From assembly GCA_025917655.1 (NCBI GenBank), contig CP084610.1, positions 1,178,001-1,242,000 of the forward strand: a stretch of DNA of 64,000 nucleotides, given 5' to 3'. This DNA comes from Chlorella sorokiniana (lineage: Eukaryota > Chlorophyta > Trebouxiophyceae > Chlorellales > Chlorellaceae). The translations under genes and the position numbers were made by a program. Shown here in pieces: positions 41,829 through 51,967 of the stretch (the first letter of the stretch is position 1; the number at the start of each line of letters is the position of its first letter). The notes beneath the pieces were generated by a model, which searched no databases, was not told the DNA's origin, and saw nothing but the letters and a program-made list of their open reading frames with translations.

Positions 41829-44800
41829 ATGGATGCAGAGCAGCACAAGGCCGCGGGCAACGATGCATTTCGCCGCAGGGTGAGCGTCGGCACTCCGGCG
41901 CGCTGCCTGCCTGCCGCCATCCAACGTTGCAGGGATGCACCCAAATGCTGCATCACAACCCTGCCTGCAGGAGTATGATTCATCAATCAAACACTATACA
42001 GAAGCCATAGATCAGCTGACGGCAGCGGCATCGCCCTTTGCTGCTCTGGAGGCCGGCGCCCAGAGGCCAAACCCGGCACTGCGGCTAACCCTGCTGACCA
42101 ACCGCTCTGTGGCGCACTACCGAATGGGCAGCTATGCAGCGTCCGGCAAGGACGCATTGGAGGTGGTCAGGGCGGATCCCAAGCACATCAAAGCGACGTA
42201 CCGGGCGGCAGCCGCGCAGCTGCAGCTGGGGACGCCGCGGCGGCCGTGCGCAACCTGGAGGGCGGGCCACAGGCGGAGAGCGGCGGCCCGGGGCAGCCCC
42301 AGCCGCCTGGCTGGGAGGCCTTGAAGGCGCATGCCCAGGCGCGGCTCGCGCATGAGGGCCGCAAGAGGCGGCGGAATGGCGGCGGCGCTGCAGCGCGAGC
42401 GACGGCCGTCTTGAAAGACCTGGAGGCGGAGGCGGATGGCGACGGGGATGGCGACCCTGCGGTGCTCATGTCGCAGCTGACCAGCCTGCTCGGGGACCAG
42501 CGCACCGACGAGGCTTTGATCGCTGCTGCAGCGCTGGAGGCACCCGGCAGTCGAGCGTTTCAACTCCTGCTCTTCCACCTGGCAAGCCCCAATGCCGCAT
42601 GCTCCCAGCACGCGGAGGCCGCGCTGAAGGCGGCGGCCCTGGCGGCTGGCGCGTCGGCTGCAGTCCTCTGGCCTCCTCTCGTCTGGCAGCGCCTGGTGGC
42701 CCTTGCGACTGACAGCAGCAGCAGTGGCGCGCCAGCAGCGCTGAGGCTGCTGGGCTGGGCTGCTGGCGGGGATGGCTGGGTGCGCCAGCACCTGCTGCCA
42801 CACCCCCTGCAAGGCAGCGGCAGCGGCAGCAGCCCGCTGGAGCAGATCCTTGAGATGCTGCGTGACAGCTCCAAACTGCAACATGCTGCCCCAGACGCCG
42901 TGGAGCTGGCGGCCGCCCTGCTACTGCACTACCGCTGCGACGCAGCCAGCCAGGAGGCACTGCACGGTTTCGGGCCGCTGGGGGCCCTGCTGCGGGCCGC
43001 CGCGGCCGCCGAGGGCATGGACGCGTTCAGTCGCCGGGCAGGAAGCTTTGGATGCGGGCCCCGACCAGGAACCCGAGTCTGGACTGGCTCGAGGGGGCGG
43101 GTTGGCCAGTGCTATCGCCGACGCTCCTGCCACCGAGGAGGAGGCGGAGGAGCGGGCGCTGCAGGCGCTGCGCCTTAAGCGGCAGCAGGTGTTCATCGCG
43201 GAGCTCGTGCGCCTGCAGCGCAGCCTGTTGAGAGCAGCTTGCGAGCTGGCAGAGGCGGGCAGGGAGCTGCTGCTGGCGGAGGCTGTGCAGGGCAGGGCGG
43301 CCAGCGGCAGCGGCGGCAGGCAGAAGGTGCCGGCTGCCGGGGCTTTCCTCACAGGTGGGAGCCCAGCTGGCTGCCTGCTGGCTCATGCCCCCTCGTTGTG
43401 CCACCCACAAACATGCGCCACGCTAGGACTGCCGCAGAGCTGCTGGAGCATGCACGGCGACTGCACGGCCAGCAGCCGCGGCGCACTGCCCCGAGCTGGA
43501 TGCGCAGGGCCAGCCCAGGGCCTACATCAAGCGCCCGTTTGCAGCCGATTACAAGGACAATCCTGTTGGTGGGTCGCGCATGGGATAGCTGAGTGTGGGG
43601 ACGGGGAGAGGAGACGGATGACCTTGTACCTTGTGCCTCTTCGCATGCACCAACCTTGCTCGGTTGCCCATGACGGCATCATGCATGCTGAGCGGCACTG
43701 TTCTTTCCTGCCTGCCGTGAAGGTGACTACCTGGCATTGATGGATCTCAAAGATCGTGGCGGCTTGCAGCAAGGGCAGCAGGCAGCGGCAGCTGAGCAGG
43801 CCAGCAGCACCTTGCTGGAGCTGGCGCTCGCCTTGCTGCTGCGTGTGGCTGAGGCGGGAGCCGGCCCCGCCACGCTTCTGTACCGCAAAAGCGTGTTCTC
43901 ACTTTGCGAGGAACTTTGCACCTACCTGACGCCTTCGGTGGTTGCCGCCGCACAGCAGCTGTATGCCGCTGTGGCAGACCGGGTGCCAGCGGCAGCCGAG
44001 GAGCTGCTGCAGGGAACCACTGTGTGCGCGCTCGCCGGCATGTTTCTGCACAGCACCAAGGAGCCTCACCGCTTGAAAGCCCTTGACAGGCTGGCGGCAC
44101 TGGCAGACACCTGCACGGGGGACGAGTTTGCGCTGCTTACAGCTGTGCAAGGAGGCGTGGTGCACAAGGCTTGGCAGGTGGCCAGCGCGGCGGGGCAAAG
44201 CATCGAGGAGCAGGGCGACGCCTCCAGCCAGGCTCTTGCACGCCAGGGCGCCGCTTTGTGCTGCTCTGCTGCGACCGCGCGCAACGCCAGCAGCAGCTGG
44301 ACCGAGCAACGCCGCCGCAGGGCGGCGCCTGGACCGCCATCGGGCGTCAGGCGCTGAGGCAGCTGCTGAGGGAGAGCCAGCAGCAGGGCAGCACCCCCTC
44401 CAAGCTGGCCGAGGAGGCGGAGATAGACACAAGTTTTGTGCAGCTCAAGAAAGGCTTCTTCGGCAGGCCTGCTGCTCCAAAGAAGCCTGCCAAGCCTGCC
44501 GTGCGGCAGCTGGAGACCGACATGTCAGAGGCTCAGCCATTCTTTGCGGAATCCCTGCTCAGGCCACCCCTTGCGCCCTCCAACGATGGCCGCGGCTGCG
44601 GCAGCAGCAGTGCGCCGCTGCCCACGTCCCACAGCTACAGGGGGAGCCGTAACCATCCAGGAAATCCCTGGGGACAGTGCTGCCGCCAGCATGCCGCCGC
44701 CTGCATCCAGCACCTCGCCCAGCCCCGCCGCCTCCACCCCTCCAAATCCCGCTGAGGCAGCCCAGCCTGCGGCCAGCACGGCTGCACGACCCCAAGCTCC

Positions 44801-45971
44801 CACCCCTCCCAGCCGGCCCCGCTGGTGCTGCCGCCAGGGGTCACAGAGCAGGAGTTTCTGGACGCCCACGCCGCGGCACAGCAGGCCCAAGCAGAGGAGG
44901 AGGAGGAAGACCTGCCAGAGCTGCAGGACATTTACGACTCGGCCGCTGCGCTGGCGGCGGAGCAGCGGCGGGCACGCCAGGCCTGGGTCAGCCTCCCGTT
45001 GGGCAAGAAGCTCAGGCAAGCCTGCCCTGCATGCAGCTGAAGGGCTGGAGGCTGAGCGGGCCCTCCTCACTCGACTGTGCTCCCAAATTTTGTGTGGCAG
45101 GTGGAAGCAGACGGAGGGCGAAGTGAGCGTGTTCTTGGCCGTGCCAGCTGGCACACGGAAGGAAGAGGTGCAGGTGAGTCTGGCCATTGCTGGGTGGGCG
45201 CACTGCAGGGGGTGTTACTTTTCTCGCCCTTTTGCCGTGCCGTTATGCAGGTGACAGCCACCACCGACCACATCACCCTCAGCCTCAAGTGGTTTGGGCG
45301 CGTGGTTGGCGGGCCGCTGCATCGGCGCGTGAAGCTGGCGGATGTTCACTGGTGCCTGGAGGGGAACGAGGTGGGCAGCAAGCATGGGCATGCAGCCGCC
45401 CGCCAGTGGTCAGCCGCTTTTGTCACATGCAAGGCTGCCTGTCGTGTGCCTCCATTCCCCTTGCTCCCGCTTTCCTCCACGCAGGTTCACATCCTGCTGG
45501 GAAAGGCTGATCCTGGCAGCAACTGGCGCGGGCTGTTCCACGGCAGTTTGGTCAGCCAGCGCACTGTTCGCGAAAACCCCAAGTTCAAGGGTGAGCTCCT
45601 GAGCCCGCTGCCGCCTGCCAGGGCCCCATCTTCAGGCAGCGCACGCTGCAGCGATAGCGCCACCGTTGTCGAATCCCTGCAACAGTATCACTCCATGGTG
45701 ACGAGTTGCCGGCTGGGACCGTGCAGGCATGCTTGAACTGCCGCTGGCGGAGCTGGAGGGGAATGCCGGTACACAGTGGAGGCCATCCTGCAGCGCGATG
45801 CGTACATCGGGGCAGGTGGGCGTCGCTGGGTGGCTGGCTCGGCCAGGTTGCGACAGGTTGATGCAGCAGATGCTTCGTTTGCACGAGGGTACACTGAGAT
45901 GTTTGAAGATGAGCCGGTTGCCGGGGCTGCTCACTGCAGGGCTGGTGGACCCCGATGAAGCCGCTAACTGA
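41829..45971 (+). CDS. Large TPR + helical repeat + CS (p23-like) domain protein
   Basis: Not matched to a named gene; architecture suggests an Hsp90-type co-chaperone or assembly factor. Exon 1 (41829-41879) and exon 2 (from 41971) form N-terminal TPR units: AEQHKAAGNDAFRRR, EYDSSIKHYTEAID, LTLLTNRSVAHYRMGSYAASGKDALEVVRADPKHIKATYRAAAAQLQLG. A long all-helical region follows (WEALKAHAQARLAHEGRKRR; LLFHLASPNAACSQHAEAALK; ALQALRLKRQQVFIAELVRLQ; LLLRVAEAGAGPATLLYRK; FLHSTKEPHRLKALDRLAALAD), then FVQLKKGFFGRP. The C-terminal CS domain reads WKQTEGEVSVFLAVPAGTRKEEVQV, LSLKWFGRVVGGPLHRRVKL, DVHWCLEGNEVHILLGKAD, NWRGLFHG, ending LLTAGLVDPDEAAN. The order TPR then CS recalls SGT1, but the protein is far larger and I see no SGS domain. 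Frame slips occur (for example G-run 42228-42231). Two adjacent genes, splitting near 43400, cannot be excluded. Confidence 0.72.
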
Positions 45972-46427
45972 GACCCCTGAGGAGCATCGTTTTTGCCGCC
46001 GCCGCCGACAGACATTTGTCCGGATTGATGGCTCTCTACAAATACACAGCATGTACTTTTATTTCCCTGATCACATCGCTTGACATGAAAAGGAATGCCC
46101 CCACCACCGGCATGTTGCATATGAAACCAGGCGGCAGTGAGTATCTCGGCATCTCAAGCATGCGCCGTTCGCGCCAACAGGCCAGAAGGGGGACAACAGC
46201 ATGGGGCTGTTTTGATCCAAGATACGAACATGCATGTCAGGAAAATGCATGACTATGCTTGCACCCCCACGCGTCACGGCAGAGCGGCAACAAAAAGCAT
46301 GCTGAGGTCGAGCTCAGCAGCGCCGGCTGCCCTCGATGACAGCCTTGTACGCCGTGTAGCTCTGTCCATGCACTGCCTACATTCGTCGAGCCGCGATTTT
46401 ACCAGTCGGAGGGCGGGTTTGTCGCCC
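45972..46427. other. Intergenic region
   Basis: 456 bases between the TPR-CS stop and the protease start, AT-richer than the exons, presumably 3' UTR then promoter. No TGTAA and no gene seen. Confidence 0.45.
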
Positions 46428-48553
46428 ATGCTGCCTCGACGGAGTGCCGCGTTACGACGCTGGTTGTTGGTAGCCCTCTTTAGCGCCTGCAGTGAGTATG
46501 CAGCTGTTTGAAAGCTGACGGGGAGCCCAGCACCCGCCGTGATGCTGATGGTGCTGCGGCCTCTCGGTCCGCCGCTGCTGCGCCGCCGACGTGGCCCCCT
46601 GTATTCTGCAGGCTGCTCTCAGGCTGCTGGGCGCTATGTGCCAACCTATGTGATGCCTCTAGGCATCATTGGTGGCGGCGCTCCCTATCAACGGGTTATG
46701 ATCAAAGTGTTCCTGGGCACACCGGCAGTCGGCCATTACTGCACCCTGGACACCGGCTGGGGATGTGAGCTGGCCTCATGCTCGTGTTGATTCCCGCCTG
46801 TACCTGCAGCAGGGTCGCCGGCGCTTCGTTGTGAGGGAAGAGCGCAGGCCGCTCACGGCGCGTGCGTGCCTCTGTGCAGACGTCACGACCCCCAGCGACA
46901 TCATCTGCCCAGTCACCCGCGACCCTGTGTATAGCCCCGCAACTCCACCACCGCGGCAGCCGGCCAGTACGCGAGCAAGAACCAGTGGGACGCCTCCAGC
47001 CCCGCAGACGCGCAGCCGGGGTGCAACACCACCAGCATCCCCCTGGCGGGCGGGCCCCCACCAGCACCTGCGCCTTCAACCAGACCTACGCGGCACCTGG
47101 GAGAAGGGCGGCGTGGTCACCGACCAGCTGCGCTTTGAGGCGGGCCTCTCCGGCTTCAACACCTGGCAGACGGTGGACATCCGTGCCGTGTTCGGAGCCA
47201 TGACGTGGGTCCCAGGGGCTGCTCTCTCTGCTCTGTTTGCTGCCCAGACCCCCGGCCAGGCTGGCCACCACCCATGCCCGTATTGCCCCAGGCATGCCTG
47301 CCTGCCAGCTCGCCCAGCATGCCCCGGCCCGCTCACACCATCCCATTCCCATTCCCACCCCCCCCCACACACACTCACACCCACACATGCAGGGACGCCT
47401 CGGAGCTGGGGCCTGTGTGCACCTTTCCCTGGGCCATCTGCGGCGCCAACCAGGGCCCCGCCTCCCTGCAGCGCCAGGTGGCGGCGCTGGCCCCCGCGGG
47501 GTGGACCCGGCCTGGGCCTCTGCCTAGAGGCGCCCAGCCAGTGGCAGGGCAAGCCCAACGGCACCGACTCCTTCCTCACACTGGGCGGCGGCCTGCCCGG
47601 CGGCGAGCACCTCGTCTTTTCCACGTCGCCGCTGCAGCCGGCGGCATCGCCAACAACAGCCAGCAGTACGGGTACTGGGTGGGCCTGCGCGGCGTGAGGG
47701 TCGGCGCCGGCGGCGCGGGCGCCAGCGTGGCCTTCAGCGGCAACACCACCGCGCTGGTGGACAGCGGCTCGGCCTGGCTGGGGCTGCCGCCGGCGGCGAT
47801 GCAGCTGTATGCGGCAAAGGTGCAGGAGATTGTGGTGGCCAGCACAGGGCTGCAGATGGTCAAGGTGCGGGCAGCTGCCGGCCGCGTGCCTGCCTTGACA
47901 GAATTCCACTTTGGCTGCGAGACTTGATGCTGCACCGCTTTGCCACGCTCTGCGCATGCCAACCAGTGGTCTGCTGTGACTGCCGGAGAAGCCTGAGGCG
48001 ACGCTGCGCCGTCCATGTGGCCCGCCCTCCTGCAGAGCAAGCCGCCGTGGGTGCGGGGCCCTCGCTCCAGGCGGTGCTCAACGCCTTCCCCTCCCTCACC
48101 CTAAGCCTCGAGGGCAATGCCTCAGGCAAGAACCCCTCCCACACAGCCGCAGCCTCAGATTCAAGCCTGTCTTGGACGTTTGATCGCTGACCGGCCTGCC
48201 TGGCCCCCTCCCCTGGCCCCTCTGCAGTCGAGGTGCCTGCCAGCAGCTTCACGGCCTCCCTGAGTGAGGAGGGCGGCACGGTGCTGGTGGCGGCAGGCGG
48301 CCTGGCGGAGCGCGCCGGTCGCAGGGCGGCCGGTGCTGGGCCTGCCGGCCTTCATCGGCCGCGTGACGTGGCTGGGCAACGGCAACGCCGTCTTCTCGAG
48401 GCAGCTGAATGCAAGCGGCTGCGCCGGGCTGGACTTTGGGGTGCCCGAGCCAGGGGATCCGGGTGCACCCGCCCCGGTTCGGCGGCCAGCACCCGCCTTC
48501 CGGCAGCGGCAGCGCTCGCAGCTGCAGCAGCTGCCCTGCTGCTGGTGGCCTGA
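46428..48553 (+). CDS. Pepsin-like aspartic protease, secreted, probably GPI-anchored
   Basis: A family A1 protease. Exon 1 (46428-46491) is a clean signal peptide (MLPRRSAALRRWLLVALFSAC). Exon 2 starts at about 46610 and gives SQAAGRYVPTYVMPLGII, YQRVMIKVFLGTPAVGHYCTLDTGWG with the first catalytic Asp (DTG). The flap region lies in CAFNQTYADGTWEKGGVVTDQLRF-like sequence around 47070-47130; then SFLTLGGGLPGGEHLVFST, YGYWVGLRGVRVG, NTTALVDSGSAWLGLPPAAM with the second Asp (DSG), SLTLSLEGN, and PVLGLPAFIGRVTWLGNGNAV. The frame open to 48553 ends in a hydrophobic tail (RLPAAAALAAAAAALLLVA), a plausible GPI-anchor signal, so I end the gene there; other frames end at 48584 or 48645. DTG is followed by Trp rather than the usual Ser. 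Several one-base slips. Confidence 0.83.
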
Positions 48554-48715
48554 AACGTTCCACTGTCTTTTCCGACCGCGATAGCCTACTGCCAGGTTCT
48601 CCCCATGCCCCCGCTGACCGGCACATGCACTCTCGACTCTCTTGACCATGACGCGACACCATCCTCTGCCCACACTTGCATGCATTTTTCTGGTGTGGCT
48701 CTCTGTTTCATTCGT

Positions 48716-51052
48716 TCAAAAGGCTTCAGATGTCTCAAGAGAGGTCAGCCGGGCGAGCCGCACAGGCAGTGTGGGTGACTGAGTTGGAGCGTCAGAACTG
48801 CTGAGCAGACAGGGGTCCAGCGGCACCAGGAGCCCATGCCTCGGCGCGGGCGTGCAAGCTCTGGGCGGGGCCCCGGTGGAGGTGTGGATGTACATGAGCA
48901 GCACAGGGAGGCCTGTGACGCAGCATGGCGTGCTCAGGGTTAGGGCAGCGCCAGCGCCGCCACCCCCGCTGCTGCAGCCGCGACCATCTGCTCGGCGTGG
49001 GGTTCCCAGGCGCCAGCGCCTCCCGGCGCCCACCAGCGGGGCAGAGCCCACGTCCACCATGGGCGGCAGCGGCACGCTTTCCAGCCCTGTGTCCTGGCGG
49101 TACCGGTGTATCGAGGGCGCCGGCCCCACAGCAGGCACCCAGTAGAGGCGCCGGGACGCGTGTGGCGCTGCCACGCCCGCCGCCAGCGGCCCGGCGGGCG
49201 CGTCGGGAGCCATGCCTGTGCCGGGAGAGCAAGCGTGCGGGGGGTGCTGTGGGAGCCTGTGAAGCAAGAACGACAGGCGGGGGTAGGCAGCAGGCCCCAT
49301 GGCCGGCATACAGCTCGCACCCTCCTCAGCCCAACTTCGGCGTTGCCCTTGGAAGCGCCCTGTGCAGGTCACGAACCCTCGATATCCCCCTATACATACA
49401 AACAAAAAATCAAACAATAAATCTCGGGTCAGCTCACCCGGCAGGTCGTCTATCAGCAGCAGCTCCTCCCGCGCCATCACCCCGAGCGCCTCCCGCACCC
49501 GGGCCTCCTGCCACCCGTGGCCCCCAGCGCGTCGGCGAGGCTGAAGTAGCCGCCGCGCTCCTGGGAAGGGAGGGGTTCGGAGGGGTGTGGGCAGGTGGGA
49601 ATGGGGGGGAGGGGGTGCGAGAGCAGGGGAAGCCGTGCAAGCGGGAATCGCGGGGCGCGTGAACCGTGGCAGCCTGGAGTGGCTCAGCCGCGCAGCCTTC
49701 TCAGCCCAAACGCACCCTGGGCTGCCATGGCAACCGCGTGTGTAGCAGCCACATGCATGCAGAGCCGGAGATAGCACTTCCAGGCTGCGGCTGCCGCCCA
49801 GACGCACCGCGCCCGCACCCACCTCCGCCAGCTGTATGAGCGCGTTGGAGTCTGTGCTGAGCTCGGTGGGCACGCTGCGCACGAACTGCTTGGCGCCGAT
49901 GCGCACCGCGCCAAAGCCGCTGCCCAGGCCCGACAGCTTCTCTATCGCCCGCAGCAGGTCATCCTCGCTGACGGGGTCGGCGCGGGAGCCGCGGCGGCGC
50001 TGCGGCGGCGACGGCGGCGGCAGGTAGGAGCAGCTTACAGCTGAGTCGCGCGCTTCACACGGCAAAGTCGGGCCAGCAGGCACCGCATGGCTGCTCGCCG
50101 GGGGCAGCAGCCGACCAGCGCACATTGTGTGGGAAGGTGAGGGGACACCCCCAGAGCGTGCCCACCTGTACAAACTCGTGCACGCGCGACAGCTCAATCA
50201 GGCCGCCGGTGAAGGGGCGGGAGGCGATGCACGCCTCCACCACCTGCACACCCAGCTCGTAATAGAAGTCTGGGGGGGGGGATGTTGACTGTTATCTTGT
50301 GGCTTGTGTGTGTGGGGGAAATGAGGGGCGGTAAGGTGGCCAGCAGGGTTGCTCCTTGTTCAGGCACAGCGCATCGACAGGACCGCGGTGGGTGCCCTCA
50401 GCCAGCCTCGCGACAAAGTGCCCTGCCAGCCAAGCGAGCGCGAGCGGCAGCAGCAGCTGCAGCCCTGCACCAGCAGGCTGCGGCCTGCAGCCCCGGCCAG
50501 CAACCCCAGCCAGCCCACCTCCCAGACCCAGCAACGCGTTCCAGGTGCCCTTGTTGGAGGCGAGCGGGTCGACGCCGGCGGTGGCGCACATGCGGTGGAA
50601 CTGGGCCCTGCCGGCGGGCAGCGGCGGCACAGCGCGCGTCTGCCACCCAGCCCCAGCAGGACGACTGGCACGTGCTGCTTGCATGGCAGGGTGCTCTGAA
50701 AACACGCACGGTGCCAGCCACAGCAGCCCAGCGGGCGCGGCTCCCTCGCCTGAACTCCGGGTTGCGCCGGATGTCTGCCTTGTGCTTGAGCGCAAACTCC
50801 TCCAGGCTGGCCTTGAAGTGCGCCATCTGCGCCTTCATCACCTGCGCCTTGGTCTCTGCCACCTCCTCGCCCTTCCTCTTGAATTGCTCCTGCAAAGCCG
50901 CAGGCACACCTTTGCGCTGTTGTGGAGGGGGCGGCGGCGGCACGCCGCAGGCCCCAGGTCGGAGTGGGCAGACGCTTGGCAGCGGCTCCACGCACCCTGG
51001 CCGCACGGGTGCGGTCCAGCGCCGTCAATCCCGGGCCCCGGCGCAGGGCCAT
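48716..51052 (-). CDS. VPS22: ESCRT-II subunit VPS22/SNF8 (EAP30)
   Basis: VPS22 is the EAP30-family subunit of ESCRT-II, which sorts ubiquitinated membrane proteins at endosomes. From ATG 51052: MALRRGPGLTALDRT, then QEQFKRKGEEVAETKAQVMK, HFKASLEEFALKHKADIRRNPEFR, FHRMCATAGVDPLASNKGTW, DFYYELGVQVVEACIASR, FTGGLIELSRVHEFVQ, DPVSEDDLLRAIEKLSGLGSGFGAVRIG, FVRSVPTELSTDSNALIQLAE, ERGGYFSLADALG, VREALGVMAREELLLIDDLPG, and RRLYWVPAV where the family normally ends. These make the helical hairpin plus two winged-helix domains. The frame stays open for about 135 further Gly/Pro/Ala-rich residues to 48716; this extension could be real or an unspliced artefact (a GT follows YW). A one-base slip occurs at 49521-49525. 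Confidence 0.92.
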
Positions 51053-51967
51053 CGTCGCGGACCGCTCAAGTGGGGAATGTCAGAAGGGAGCGGGAGGCGA
51101 TCCACAGTCTTTCGAGCGTGTAGAACGCTGTGCAGAAGTCTCTTACAGCGGAAACAGCATGAGCGGCATGTTGCTGTGCTTATGTTGCCATGCTGCAGCG
51201 GCCCCGCTGCCGCTCTTGCTGCGCTGCGTCGCCGTGCCTGCACAGCGACTTCGATTAACACTATACAGCGGGGATCAAGGCTTGCGTACTTACGATATGT
51301 TTCCCTCAATGAGTTAAGAAGCTCATAATCTGAGAGTTCAGAGTCAGCTCAGAACGTGCTGAGCCTGCAAGCGTAACGGTCATGCACGGCCTGCTGCGGC
51401 GGCACTGCAGTAGATCAAAACCTTGTGAGATTGCAACGCACGAGCTGCCAGTCATGAACATGCTTGCACGATGCGAACAATGACACTATGCCTGTGTGTG
51501 CTACCCTGTAAGAAGCACTGTGGCAACATCACCCTGCCGACGAGCCTGACAGTGCAGGATGCTAGCCATCAAGCACAAGAGCAAGTGTGAGTGGGGGATG
51601 GGGGCCTGGTGTTCACACATTCTACCCTGCCACTCATTGTTGCGAGCAGTTGGAGGCCGCCCGCTGACTTGCTTCCCTCTGCCAGCCTCCACATGTGGGT
51701 GGAGGCATCACTTCCAGCGACGGCTCTGAAGATTGCATCGATATGTAGGTGCGCAACATGTGTGATCGAATTAGTTGCACGGCAGCCTAGGACCAGGAGG
51801 CAGTTCCAGGGTCTGCTGGCAGAAGGACGTGGATGCCCTGCACACGAAAGCGGCGCTGCAGGTACCTCTCACCACTGTAGCAGCATCAGGCTGCTAGCCC
51901 TCGTTGCGAACTGAGCGCAACATGGCCGCTTGAAAGAGCCAGCAAGAAGGGCTTGCAGGAGGAGGTC
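51053..51967. promoter_or_regulatory. Divergent region between VPS22 and Pumilio
   Basis: 915 bases between divergent start codons; AT-richer with several short open frames that resemble nothing. It should contain both promoters and the Pumilio 5' UTR. No RNA gene or repeat recognised. Confidence 0.5.
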
